Origin: Cycas panzhihuaensis
Taxonomy: Eukaryota > Cycadophyta
Length of the DNA stretch: 64,000 nucleotides
NCBI GenBank assembly: GCA_023213395.1
Contig: CM041465.1
Span: 96,727,741 to 96,791,740, forward strand
Direction of reading: 5' to 3'
In this document: one piece after another, positions 10,663-21,300 of the stretch
Layout: each line of letters starts with the position of its first letter
Numbering within the stretch: the first letter of the stretch is position 1
Translations under genes and position numbers: made by a program
The notes under the pieces: generated by a model
The model's input: only the letters and a program-made list of their open reading frames with translations
Told to the model about the DNA's origin: nothing
Database searches by the model: none

Positions 10663-12765
10663 GGTGGTGTAAAAAGATGAATAAGAGTGATATATATAAA
10701 TGTGTATGAAAATGCACCAAGTAGAAGAAGGTGGAGTCACTAACACTTGTGACAGGTCTACCTGATTTAACAAGGAATAATAAAGTAATACAATGTAAGA
10801 TGTGGAAACAAAGAGATCACAAATAAATATGTGATGTAAGTGATCTAATCAAGATAAGCGAGATGGCCTATATAGAAGCTGGGATGTGGGTGCACACAAC
10901 TAATAACTAAAGTGGTGTAGGATATGTAACAAACCCAAACCTATAACTTGTGTCAAAAGTAGGTGATGTGTCGATGCCTAGGAGGCTTCTAGTATACGTA
11001 ATTAATGGCCTTCACCTACGATACCCACACCGTTCCTTGGTGATGAAATCTAAGTAAACGTGGAGTCCAAGTACTGTCAGTCCTCACCCCATTCACCAAT
11101 GAGCAACGATATACTCTTCGAAGAGAAGTATATGTATGTCCCATGGCTATGATAGATATTGGCCCAACTAAATTAATTATTTTAATTAAGGGTTTTCAGT
11201 TTTTCCTGATGGTTATTAGGATAATCCCTGATTGGAGGTTGTAGGTATGGCTAACCTGTCCCTCCACCACTATACCGGTTATGACTAGACCCAGTATAAA
11301 ACTCACATCTCCTTTAGGCCCTGGACTTCGGCCAACCTTGGTCTATTTCAACCAAAGCAAGTATGCGTACAAGTCAAGAACTAGTGGTATAAAGTCATCG
11401 AGATGAGTTGATTTTAAGAAAAGTACTTTTGTTCTCAAATGATATGTAAAAATAACTGAAAATTGAATGTAAATGCTCCACTTAAGTGTTATTGCCATGT
11501 CTAAATATAGTGATGACATGTCTACCTAGTGCCTAAATGGCACTCGATGTGCCCAAGTGGCACTCAATAAGGTCTCCAAGTGCATGTAACCGTTAAAATC
11601 ATATACATGATTAGCCAAATCATCGGATATTGCTCCAATCTAGATGATTGGCTAGTACAAAATATTTAAGTACCTTGTTTATTTTATAAAAGGGCCAAAA
11701 TAGGCATTCAAAAGTCAAAAGGACTATAAATGTCTTAAGAAAACCCTCTTACATACAATAATATATATATTTTTTAATTTTTTAAATGAAGCAGAAAAAA
11801 AACTAAAAATTTCAGAAATACAATGTACGTTGAAAAATTAAAATTTCAACAAGCTAAGTCTGCTATTGGGTAGACTATGCAGTCTATTGTATTGCCATAT
11901 GGCACAAATTTCAAAAAAAAAAAAAAAAAAAAAATTCTAGATTTGTTGCCTTTTACCTATACTCTACAAATACACAAAAAAATTTATAAAAGATAGGCAA
12001 AAAAATATGTTTTAGTTTATGGCTTAAATGTATTGGAAAACCTAAAAATGCTTATAACTTTCCAACGAAGCATCGGATTCATGCGAGACCTATCCCAAAT
12101 GATAGATCAGGATGAGGAGGTCAAAAAATATATATTACATCAGGAAATAACTCCTCAGATTTTTCTAGATCTAAGATTTTTAAATTTGGAAGGTGGTTGC
12201 ATAAAACAGGCTGTTTGACCCCTTTAACTTTAAAATCCCATGTCGCTCCAATAGACAAAAGTGCTTAGAATGCAAAAACGCACCTACTGGTGAAATTTCG
12301 TGTGATTCTAAGCACTTTAATTTTTTGACCATATCGCTGTATAGAATTCTGTACAATATTCGTATGATTTGATTTTATACTTCAAAATTTACCTCTGATT
12401 AGTGAAAATCACTAATTTCTTCTTCTGCAACCTTGAAATTTGACTTTTAGTATAAAAATAGGCGAAAAATGCCAGATTTGGGGCTAAAAAAGATGGCTAA
12501 AAATTGTTATAGGATGAGCAATTTTTATGTTCTTTTTAGGCCTACAAATAGGCTACTTTTAGGCAGCCACACTTCTTCCTCTTATCTTCAGAAATAAAAT
12601 AGTACAATAACATTCAATTTTATACTAAAAATTTGCTATAAAAAGAGCTTTAAAAAATAAAATTTAAAAAAATCTCAACTCTTCACTTAACATGAATGGT
12701 GAAGAAGAGGAGAACATAGCTTGCAATCTCCTTGCAAGTGAGTATGGCACTAGGATCTACCCAAT
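10663..12765 (-). other. Long untranslated leader of copia element 1
   Basis: About 2.1 kb between PBS and gag without a supported gene. It includes a 23-nt A run near 11,917-11,939 and AT-rich blocks at 11,750-12,680. No terminal repeats, target duplications or transposase remnants were seen that would prove a nested insertion, but the length is large for a 367-bp-LTR copia element. Confidence 0.6.
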
Positions 12766-12780
12766 GGTTCTAATATCACT
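12766..12780 (-). promoter_or_regulatory. Primer binding site of copia element 1 (initiator Met tRNA type)
   Basis: Directly inside the 5' LTR, the - strand reads 'AGTGATATTAGAACCA', a mutated form of the common 'TGGTATCAGAGCCA' that pairs with the 3' end of initiator-Met tRNA. Its position supports the LTR boundary. Confidence 0.75.
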
Positions 12781-13147
12781 TGTTGAGGGAATGAATTTAG
12801 GGATCTAGTACACTAACACTACACAATGGCAAATAGTGGAGACAGGCACAATGTACTCAACAAGAGAAATGCTAATAGCTTGAACTCAAAGAGGAGAAGT
12901 ATAGAATATGATCACTCTCCATGTAATTTCAGCTTATATAATGAGAATGCTCATTAGGGTTTGGAATTTAAATTTTTCTTCCCAATGATATTTATATGAG
13001 ATTACATGAAATTATAATAAATAAACTTTATGCCATTTCACTTAAGTGACTTAAGCATAGTCACCTTATCCTGAAGTTATAAACATAAAAGTGACTTGAT
13101 CTAATTCTAACTTTATGAAATGACCATGTGACATTAACATTGTCACA
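12781..13147 (-). repeat. 5' LTR of copia element 1
   Basis: Intact termini 'TG...CA' on either strand: the + strand starts 'TGTTGAGGGAATG' and ends 'ATTGTCACA'. It is the partner of 5,292-5,659. On the - strand it would hold the promoter of the element; no sharp TATA box was identified with confidence. Confidence 0.92.
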
Positions 13148-14268
13148 AAAATAACCACCATAATCCAAAAACCTAGAGCTAAAATGAAGAAAATAAAATA
13201 AACTGGACATAATAAGACAAAAAAACCTTCAAAAAATCAAAAGAGAATGGTACAAAAGTATTGCTAATTTTTTAAGAAGAGTATTGAGTCTTGAATTAAA
13301 TATTTTATAGAAGATAAATATCCTAATAAGTTTTAGAATAATCAAGTTTCAGTAGCATAGTCAAAATCTCCAAATTTCCAAGTCTCTTTTTCTTTGATTT
13401 TTACTTTTTTCTTCTCTTTTTCTCACTTCCAAGATGCAACAATCATAATCATCATTAATCTCAAGAGTTTTTTACAGTTTCTAGGTAAATGAGGAGGAAT
13501 TATCATGAATTTTAGGCTGTGGCATGCAAAATCATGGAGAAAATTGGTGTGTTTGACTAAAAATTTTACATGCAACACAATAAAAAATGTGACTTTCTTC
13601 ATGAAATGTTATCAATCATATTTTATGAAGAAAGAAAAATGTGATTTTATTTATAAAATATGATCAATCATGTTTTGTGAATAAAAACATGTTTTTGCAA
13701 TATTAAAAATATGAAGAAAAAGGGAATGAAAAAATTGATAGATAAACTTAAAAAAACTCAAAGTATTACCAAAAAATTAAAATAAAATAACTTCATTAGA
13801 GACAAAAGTAGCCTAAAAAAAGTAATGAATTAAGCATAAGCCCAAAAATGATTAAAAATTGATAGTTAAGTTATAAAATTTAAGAGGAAAGATGGAAATA
13901 AGGAGTGTTTTAAAAGCAAAAAGTGGATTAGAAAGTATAACAAAATATTTCAAATAATAAGGTATAACCTTATTTAACAAGTAAATACCCATGATCAAAT
14001 AAATAAATAAATAAGGCATACAACACTTGATCAAGGTCTAGATTTTAGTAAAATATTTGCCTTCTTAATACCCAAAGCTATTGCTCTAAGATAGAAGCAA
14101 AATGGTAAGAGGTGATAAATATCTTAAAGATGATGGCCTTATAAATAATAGCAAAAAAGATCAAATGGTAAATGAATGGGTGATGGGAAGATGAAAAAAA
14201 TGATTAAAGTTAATACTAAAAGTGAAATCTAACTTTATTAGAATGCTAACTTAAATGTATCACTAAAA
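13148..14268. other. AT-rich DNA without a gene
   Basis: Very AT-rich sequence with a short imperfect duplication at about 13,583-13,690 (two units starting 'AAAATGTGA' and containing 'ATCAATCAT'). No protein homology, RNA gene or terminal repeat recognised. It is probably the continuation of whatever the copia element split at 5,291. Confidence 0.4.
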
Positions 14269-14456
14269 TGCCTATCAAATAGGTAGGGCTTAAAGATAAA
14301 CTAATACCAGGATGTCCATAGATAAGATGGGGCTTATAACTTAATCAATGGAATTGCTAGAGATACCTATAAACTACATGGAGCTTAAGAATAAACTCGA
14401 TTAATGATACTACTAATAATACCCATTGATTAGATATGGGGCTTAAGAATTCCATG
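14269..14456. repeat. Degenerate tandem repeat, about 45-56 bp period
   Basis: Four imperfect units share the frame 'TACCxATxxAxTAxATGGGGCTTAAGAAT'-like, with 'GGGCTTAAAGATAAACT', 'GGGGCTTATAACTTAATC', 'GGAGCTTAAGAATAAACTC' and 'GGGGCTTAAGAATTCC' as the clearest shared cores. Unit length drifts, so this is an old array. Confidence 0.6.
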
Positions 14457-14632
14457 GTCATAGTTTTACCTTATTAACCATGGTTCAGAGGTAAAGTCCC
14501 TTTGTTAGAGTGTAAGGGATTAGCTGTCATAGTTTACAAGTTTGTTAATAGATGACTTTTTAAAGTCGAATGGGATAGACTATCATAGTTTATAAGTTTA
14601 TTAATAGGTGAATTTTTAGAGCTTAAGGATAA
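14455..14632. repeat. Array of 'TCATAGTTTA' units interrupted by Tat element 1
   Basis: Three units start at 14,455, 14,525 and 14,581 ('GGTCATAGTTTTACC', 'TGTCATAGTTTACAAG', 'TATCATAGTTTATAAG'). A fourth resumes just beyond element 1 at 31,735 ('TACCATAGTTTAATCTC'). The last two complete units are about 56 bp. The same motif occurs inside the elements, 3' of aRH (17,649; 37,925; 56,033), so the array looks like an amplified piece of an older Tat 3' region. Confidence 0.6.
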
Positions 14633-17341
14633 TGGATACGCGTCTACAGGATAGCTACCTAACTAAGTAGGAATGGTATGAGCGATCGATGGTATAATTG
14701 AGAAAAGACCTACAAGTAGGGCAAATACCATGTAGGGTGACCCCTGCACCGGAGTGCGAGTTCGGGACCTACAAATGGAATATAGCTACTAGGAAGTGGT
14801 TCTCCTACTTCGAACAAGAGGAGAAGAGGCACAAGGTTATCCTAGGTTGACCTAAGGAAAGGATCCTCCCACCCTTGGATGGTCGGAAGAGGAAGTAGAG
14901 AACCCTTCGAGGGTTTCCCTAAAGCAATAAGAAACAAGAAAAGGTAGGCAAGTAGATGGCCTATGGATAGGGTCACCTTGGTTATTCAGCTAACCGGAGA
15001 ACCGAGAGAATATAAAACGAATAACTGAAGAAAAGAGGTTATGATATATGTGAGTAAACTAACCAAGTAAATAAGTAACAAGGCAAGAGGGAAGTTTGCA
15101 TGGTAAAAGGGGGGAAAAGGTGAGAGGGAAGGTTTCCTAAGACCTTTCCCTATAGCAAAGTAAAATGCAAGTGATAAAGTAAGCAAAGTATGAATTAAGA
15201 CAGAGGTTGATTTCTCTTCTCTTTCCAATGAACTAATTACTACTATGTAAAAGAACTCAAAAGAAAAAAGTGATAAAGTGGAGCGAGAGCATGTACTTGG
15301 AATAAAAGTGTGTCAAAATAGTGAAGCTCCCAAGAGGCACCCAAAGTTACTCCACAAGGCACGATGGACGTGGAGAGTCACGGTAGATCAGAACGTGGGG
15401 CTCCCTTACCTTCCCTAGAAAAAGTACTAAAGTACCAAGTGAGGGAAAGAAAGGAATAAAATGCTAACAATAAATGAAGTATGAAAGTAAAGCATAAATG
15501 GGAGCACTTACCCACAAAGGAAGAAAGAGGAATGGATCCTTTGCACTTTCCAAATACCTGCAAGTAAATGATAATCCCCCCTATCCAGAGAAAGGGTACT
15601 AGTATACAATGGAAAGATCCTAACAATACATGTACATACAAAGCAAATATAAACCTAAATACATGTATGTTAGTATCAATATAATGATGATATACTATAA
15701 CGGAAAAAATAACCAAAGTAGACAGAGAGTAACCGGTAAGCCTCAGAGTGGCCCACCTCCCGCAAGGAACAACCCCACTCGCCCCTAAAAGCCATGAGGC
15801 TGTGAGGGTAAGGTTGTGCAAGAGGGCTAGAAATAGAGGCAAAGAGAGTTGAAAAGAGTCCAAAGAGGACCTACAGTAAGCTGGGGTATTATGGAGAGTA
15901 AACTGGGTTGCCGATAAAGGAGTTGGGCAAAGGACAAGTAGCCGGGGCTTATGTGAGTTGCTCGGATCAAGGCACAAGCTCTCAAACCAACGTTGCAACG
16001 TGTAATAGTGCTAATTTCAGTAGCTAAAGATGGCCTAACAAACCCTTGTTTAATTTCCAAGGATAACACAGGGCAAAAGGGAAGGTTTAGGGGGCAAAGA
16101 GCCACTTGAGGAGTGTGGAAGGTGGTGCAGAATCCACCCAGCTCTCACCCAAACCCTATGCAACCCCTCTTTGCCACTACCTTGAGTAAGAATTGTAGGC
16201 AAGGAGGCTCTAATTGCAGGAATAAGACAGTCCAAAACAAAGAAAAAGCAACCTCTAAAGACCCAAGCAAGAAGACAAGCAAAATAGGGCATCAATTGAA
16301 CATGAAAGTAGCTTAAACCAATGGATACCTAAGAAGAGGAGCGGAGGCTCTTACTTCAGTTAAGGGCTACTGAAAGAAGGCTAAGAAATTGGCCCAAGAG
16401 CTATGGAACAATAGGTTTGGAACCCTACTAATGGAGTTGAAGGAAACACCTGCACTTTTAGGACACTTGATGGCTGCCTGAGTAAGAATCCGCTGAGATC
16501 TTTCCAAAGGGGCCCTCTCCAAGGCGTGTGAAGGGCTGGGAAGATGTCCTAGCTGTACTAAAGGAGAGCTGGGCACTAGAGAAGAGGTGCAGGTTCTATA
16601 GCAGTAGTAGAGCAGTAGAGAATAGCAGAGCACAGGGTGTTTTCCTTGAGGAGCAATCCAAAAATGAACAAAAAGAGACCCTAAAAATGAGTTAAAGAGG
16701 ACTTAAATACCCAGCCCAAACCCTAAAACGAGTGATTAGGGTGTAGCTGGTGGTGAGTCAAGTCGTGAGACACGTGGCAATTTCATAATAAATGCAAAAT
16801 TGGCATGGTAGTTTTTAAAAAATAAACTTGAACAGTCATTCCGCCGCAAAATCTGCAATACCGCATAATTTATGGCCGTACATAACCAGGGGCTAAAACT
16901 AGCCCAGACAGCCAGTCTAGGCTATAGGCCAATAACAAAAGAGGCTAATAGAGGGTTGAGACACCTACTCAAGGGCAAACAAGCTAACAAACAAGTCCAG
17001 AAGAGCAAAAATAGGATTCAAATGATGTGGCAAGTCAACCAAACAATGACGGGTCATCACACAGGCAGAGGTGGCATAAGCCAAGTGAATCTTAGAGTGA
17101 GTAGGGCAGAATGCGAGAAGTGGAATGGCCACTGAGGTGCCACACTCGCTAGGAATGTGCCCCCACTATAGTCGTCATAGGCTGAATAAGTGTAGATGAA
17201 GATAAAAATCATCTACAATATCACAACATGCAAACATGCAAGTAAGCACCCATCTCAAAAGAAAGTGATGATAAGGTGAGAAGCATACCTGTACTTACCT
17301 AAGTCGATAATTCCGTATCTATTCCCGAAAGCTGAGAAACA
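14633..17341 (-). repeat. 3' LTR of Tat element 1
   Basis: 2,709 bp, direct repeat of 29,008-31,732. On the - strand it begins 'TGTTTCTCAGC'. A TATA-like 'TATTTAA' at 16,703-16,709 (- strand) in a 'GGGTATTTAAGTCC' context marks the probable promoter at the U3/R border. Compared with its partner it lacks one unit of about 20 bp near 16,850. Several ORFs inside it (for example 15,378-15,998) are chance frames: they are not conserved with any known family. Confidence 0.93.
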
Positions 17342-17354
17342 CTGCCCCCTTGGC
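17342..17354 (-). promoter_or_regulatory. Polypurine tract of Tat element 1
   Basis: On the - strand 'GCCAAGGGGGCAG' ends exactly where the LTR starts with 'TGTTTC'. The same place in element 2 reads 'CCAATGGGGTAG' and in element 3 'GCCAAAGGGTAG'. This fixes the inner LTR boundary. Confidence 0.8.
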
Positions 17355-17759
17355 AGCAGAGCCTCGCTACTTGGAAGCATAGTGTGATGGCAAATGTTGG
17401 CAACATAACTGTCAGTAGCACATGTGTATATAGATATATAAATCAAGATTATAATAGTAGGCAAGGGTGCCGGTGAGTGTCACGGTAAAATGCGTAGACA
17501 TGAAAGCGGCGATAGAAACAACATAGGGGCTGCCTACGAGCCACCTGGAAACCGACTGGAAGAATAAGAAGGGCGAGGGGGCTGGCCCCACCACAAAAGA
17601 TGCAGATAGACGTGCATAATCAAGTAGAAGAGTGAGTATAATGGGTAGTCACCATAGTTTAGCCTCGTTAGCGGCTAGGTTTTGGGGGTGTGAACGGATT
17701 GCAAAGTGAGGTGCATGATGACCTGGGGCTTGGGTGACAGGGTGGCTAGACAAGCCTCA
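17355..17759 (-). other. 3' untranslated stretch between aRH and the polypurine tract
   Basis: About 400 bp conserved among the three Tat elements (for example 'GATGGCAAATGTTG' near 17,387, 37,570 and 55,785; 'CATAGGGGCTGCCTA' near 17,522 and 55,911), without a conserved frame. It contains the 'CCATAGTTTAGCCTCGTTAG' motif that also forms the array at the insertion site. Confidence 0.6.
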
Positions 17760-18272
17760 GGGATGGTCAGCAAGAAGAGGAAGGTGACGCTTAAGGATGA
17801 GGGGAACGAGACTATTTGCCTCAGTGTTGAGGGCCCGAGGGATATGTTGGATATCGACGGACGAGAAGCGGGCCAGGAGGGATCTGGCGGCGGAAGCAAG
17901 AGTTCTCAAGTGAGGGTATCACACCTAGTAAACCTAGGTGAGATGAGATACCATAACTTGAGAGTCACAGAGCAAAATGATGGATCCGCTATGGAAACAG
18001 AGAGCATCGGTAAGGGCTTCAATAACAGTAGTATATTTGGCTTCATTGTTAGCAGCCTCTCGGAGGAAGATTCCAGAGCATAGGAGATCATGTCCAGAGG
18101 GACTACGAAGAATCCACGCAGCGGCAGAAGGTCCAAGGTTACCGTAGCTTCCGCTGTCAGTAAAAATGTAGATAGACATAGGTGACACAAAGTCATGGTA
18201 GTAAATAAACAATGAAAGTAATACTCGAAAGGCAAGCAAAAAGTGGTCGTGAAGGGTAGGAGGACCCACCAA
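17760..18272 (-). pseudogene. Downstream RNase HI-like domain (aRH) of Tat element 1
   Basis: The frame from 18,272 reads 'DFVSPMSIYIFTDSGSYG' (first Asp), 'AAWILRSPSGHDLL', 'NNEAKYTTVIEALTDAL' and 'LLCDSQVMVSHLT' (second Asp). Stops follow where element 3 continues to the last conserved block 'ALNAEADSLV'. These are the four blocks of RNase HI-type enzymes. The catalytic Glu of the NNxAEY motif is Lys here, so activity would be lost. In the Tat clade as generally described, this second RNase H sits between the gypsy RNase H and integrase; here it lies after integrase, about 400 bp from the 3' LTR. The frame is open further upstream, so the original ORF may have had an N-terminal extension of unknown nature. 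Confidence 0.8.
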
Positions 18273-18673
18273 TGAGGTTACCCAGGGCGAGAGTAAGTAG
18301 TCTAATCGTTATCTAAGAGCGAGCAGAGAAAAAACATCTTAGAGCGTCAAAAGGTCACTTTAGAAAGTGAAACATGCCCTCAGACGAGGGAACATTCCCT
18401 TTGGGGACCCCAGGAGCAACAAAGGGCTGCAGAAATGAGTCTAGGGCGAGGAAATAAGCCAAATGAGTATAAACTCAGAAAACGAGACAGAAGGACCCAG
18501 GGAAAAAGTGCAAAAATAAGGCACCATAAATGCACCTATAAGAAAGTGCAAAAAGGACGTTAAAAGAGTACAATGGGCAATAGGGCTAGAAGGCAAAGGC
18601 AATCAGGAAAACGGGACAGTCTCAATGGCTATCACGAGGCCAAAAACGGGAGAAGTGCCCATCGGGTCCCCTA
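18273..18673. other. Spacer upstream of the antisense gene promoter
   Basis: Conserved in all three elements. On the - strand it precedes aRH; on the + strand it is the upstream region of the PMD gene. No independent product recognised. Confidence 0.4.
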
Positions 18674-18684
18674 CCTATATAAGG
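18674..18684 (+). promoter_or_regulatory. TATA box of the antisense PMD gene (element 1)
   Basis: 'CCTATATAAGG' on the + strand, identical in element 2 (38,984) and element 3 (57,064), while much of the surrounding sequence has diverged. The predicted start codon lies about 160 bp downstream. Function as a promoter is inferred from form, conservation and position. Confidence 0.65.
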
Positions 18685-18842
18685 AAATCAAACAGAAAAT
18701 GGATTCATTTTCATCGGCTCTTGTGAGAAACCAGAGCCATTCCCTTATGCAGCAGAGCACCGCCCAACTTTGGAGGCATGTGGGGAGAGATCAGACCATT
18801 GGATCGAGACACAGAGAGAGCCAGTTGGACTATCAGGACGAG

Positions 18843-21300
18843 ATGACGACAGCGAGACTAGATCCAATGAGTGGATATCACAAAACCCAACCCATTTCAG
18901 AGTTTGAATTTCATTGGTTTTTTGTAGTTTGTATGATTTTTAATGTATCTTATGGGCAATTAGAGGCCTCTTGGAGTCTGAATTAGACCCAGAAAGAGGT
19001 AGGGACTTGAGCATTAGAGAGCCCTAGTCTCGGTGGACCCCCACCAGAAGTAATTTTTTTAATTTTTGGGGCAGAAATCCCACCCTTTTGGGGGGTCGTC
19101 GTTCATACCGTAGCAAAGATTGCAGTGCCACGATCATTATCGTAGGGCTCAAATCGCTGTGGGACTTAAGCTAAACTTAGCGGTACCACTAAGTTTAGCG
19201 TAGTATGAAGGTAGAAAAGGAGAAAACAAATATGAGGGGTAAAAAGAGGCTGAAATCCCAGACAGAGAGAGTTGAGAAGGAGTCAGGAGTGTTGATAACT
19301 GATATGAGGCTGACTTGATTATTTTTTTGACGTGGACAGGCCGTCATCGTGGTGGATAACCGCGGGAATATAGGTATGGCTATGCTGAGCTATATGGAGA
19401 TGGCATCTTGGGAGGACAAGGAGACCTTGCAGAGGTGTGGCCTATATAAGGCCCTAAAGACACCTTAATTCACATCAGATCAGAGACTTCTAGTTGACAT
19501 TCTATTCCATTGGGATAGGAGGAGGCATGTATTCCACCTGCCTTAAGTAGGTGATGTAATGGTTACGCCGAGGGACATCCGACGGATACTAGGAGTACTG
19601 ACGATTGGGAGGCCGGTGACACTGGGGATGCTGCCTAGCACCAAGGCAGCACACAGAGAGGCAACCCTGTTCTTCACAGGGGCTGACAGGTAGGAGCAGA
19701 GGGGGGATCCCCTCTAAACTATACTGATGTCCAAAATTCCTCGGGTGAGGAAACTGATTGTATTATACGTTTTGTTCCAGATTTCCCAGAAGTAGAATTA
19801 TAGGGAGATACCGAGTGGCTGGATAGATGTAGTACACCATTGCGAAGTCAGCAAGAGGATGGACTGGGCCACCCTGATAGCAGCGAACCTCGTTGTACAA
19901 CTAGATACTATCAGGATGACTAGTAGAGGAGGACTATCGTATAGCACGCTTCTGCAGTGTTGGTTCTTTGATCATTTTATAGCAGTGGCACTAGCGGGGG
20001 GACCACACCCCATAGCAGAGTGGGCCCTAATGGTCCATAGGTGGCAGACTTGGCTGAGAGGGATAGAGGACCAGGCCCACATTCGGTAATCAGTGGAGGC
20101 GACATCGCTAGACTTCCTCACCCTGACAGACTATATAGTAGAGCCATACAGGACGGTGAGGTGAGACAGTGATGATGAGGCAGGAAGAGCAGGAGTGCCC
20201 ATAGATGATGATGGTGATGATGACGACAATGATGGAGGTGATGATGGAGGAGATGGGGCTGACCCGTCATGACTTATGGGGGAGGTAGGCCCTTCAGAGA
20301 CAGCAGGAGGAGTAGCAGGACCATCTAGGACTGCCGAAGGAGAGGTAGGCCTGTCAGGGGTGCCAGATGAGAGCAGGGGGCCAGTGACTAGGGCCCGCAG
20401 ACTACAGATCGTGAGGGGATCTGGAGGGATGAGAGTTGAGGCAGTCCCTGCGAGGAGGAAGGCCTAGGCAGAGGAAGTGCCTGAGGATGAGGCACCTACA
20501 GCTAGTGGAGAGCCAGGAGGAGAGGATGTCGCATGAGCAGAGGAGCCGGTAGCCATAGCCAATGAGACCTAACTATTTCCTTAGTTGTTTGACATCTAGA
20601 TAGCTATTTGTTTTGATTTGATCATAGTATATGGTGGGATATATACTGACACATAGCATGTTACAGTGGCAAGTGTAGCAGAGGTCCAGAGACTGGTAGA
20701 GGCCATAGTAAGGGAGATATTCCCTCAGGTATATGCAGAGGGGCAACTGCCCATCCAGGCTGGGGATGCACCTAGATCGGCAGGCACCCACATGGAGGCA
20801 TTTGCCCCGTTGGTGAGGGAAAGAGACATCTGGGCTACAGAGTCCCAGGAGCACATGACATTCAGGGGATAACTGTAGTAGGAGCTGGATGAGGTGAGGC
20901 ACGAGAGGGATGAGCTATGCAGACGGGTCTAAGCTCTAGAGGCATAGGGAGGAGCAGGCAGAGATGCAGGGAGCACGGTCCGAATAGCGGTACTGGAGGA
21001 GCACCTCAGAGTGATAGAGGAGGGACTCCGAGGAGAGAGGGATCGTATCCAGGCCCGATACAATCAGCTAGTGGCCTAGATAGCGTCGAAGTTGAGTAGG
21101 AGTAGGACATATACTCATACAATGGCGATAATCCTGAGACAACTATGCAACAAGGGGAGCGAGGCAAGGAGCTCGCAAAGGCCCAGGAGGAGCCTCAGAG
21201 GGATGTGGTCCCCAGGAGAGGGATCACACAGGCCAGGAGATGGTACCCTAGGAGCAAGGTAGCAGTAGAGTAGGAGATATGTATATTGATTTTGATAGGG
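18843..21300 (+). pseudogene. Antisense plant-mobile-domain (PMD) gene of Tat element 1, decayed
   Basis: The gene runs opposite to gag-pol. Exon 1 is 18,843-18,866 (eight codons from ATG). Intron 1 is 18,867-19,339, with the donor mutated from GT to AT and an intact acceptor 'GGACAG'. Exon 2 starts 19,340 ('AVIVVDNRGNIGMAMLSYME'), continues 'LVDILFHWDRRRHVFHLP' and 'VGDVMVTPRDIRRILGV', then 'GGLSYSTLLQCWFFDHF' near 19,935. The FHLP-x-GD-VTP-DI-ILG series matches the PMD signature of plant transposons and the MAIN/MAIL family. An acidic Gly/Asp-rich stretch follows. Intron 2 is 20,562-20,672, both ends mutated. The last exon has 'AIVREIFPQVYAEGQLPIQA' and then heptad-like charged sequence. 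Stops at CAG-to-TAG sites and small shifts break the frame. The role in the element is unknown. Confidence 0.72.
19171..19198. repeat. 28-bp palindrome in intron 1 of the antisense gene (element 1)
   Basis: Arms 'CTAAACTTAG' and 'CTAAGTTTAG' around a GGTACC core, with one mismatched pair. The equivalent palindromes in elements 2 (39,505) and 3 (57,560) differ in sequence but remain paired. The second, upstream palindrome of the pair is degraded in this copy (19,110-19,148). Confidence 0.85.

Larger units (their letters stand above)
5292..13147 (-). mobile_element. Ty1/copia LTR retrotransposon, complete but decayed
   Basis: A 7.86-kb element on the - strand with two direct LTRs of 367-368 bp that differ by scattered substitutions. 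The 5' LTR is at the high-coordinate end. Domain order on the - strand is gag, protease, integrase, RT, RNase H, the copia order. The PBS resembles the 3' end of initiator-Met tRNA, and a G-rich polypurine tract touches the 3' LTR. The flanks 'GAAAT' (5,287-5,291) and 'AAAAT' (13,148-13,152) are a 4/5-matching target duplication. Every domain has stops or frame breaks, so it is not autonomous today. I do not assign it to a named copia lineage; the short LTR and 2.1-kb leader are the distinctive points. Confidence 0.93.

Noticed and set aside
11917-11939. Poly(A) run as a possible SINE or LINE tail
   Set aside because: No target duplication around it and no polymerase III boxes or LINE motifs upstream.
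15378-15998. 206-codon - strand ORF in the 3' LTR of element 1
   Set aside because: In the partner LTR the frame is broken and shifted; composition is LTR-like and no domain is visible.
19689-19783. Extra intron in PMD exon 2 of element 1 (GTAGGAG...TTCCAG)
   Set aside because: The reading frame continues through it, and element 2 lacks both splice signals while keeping the coding peptide.
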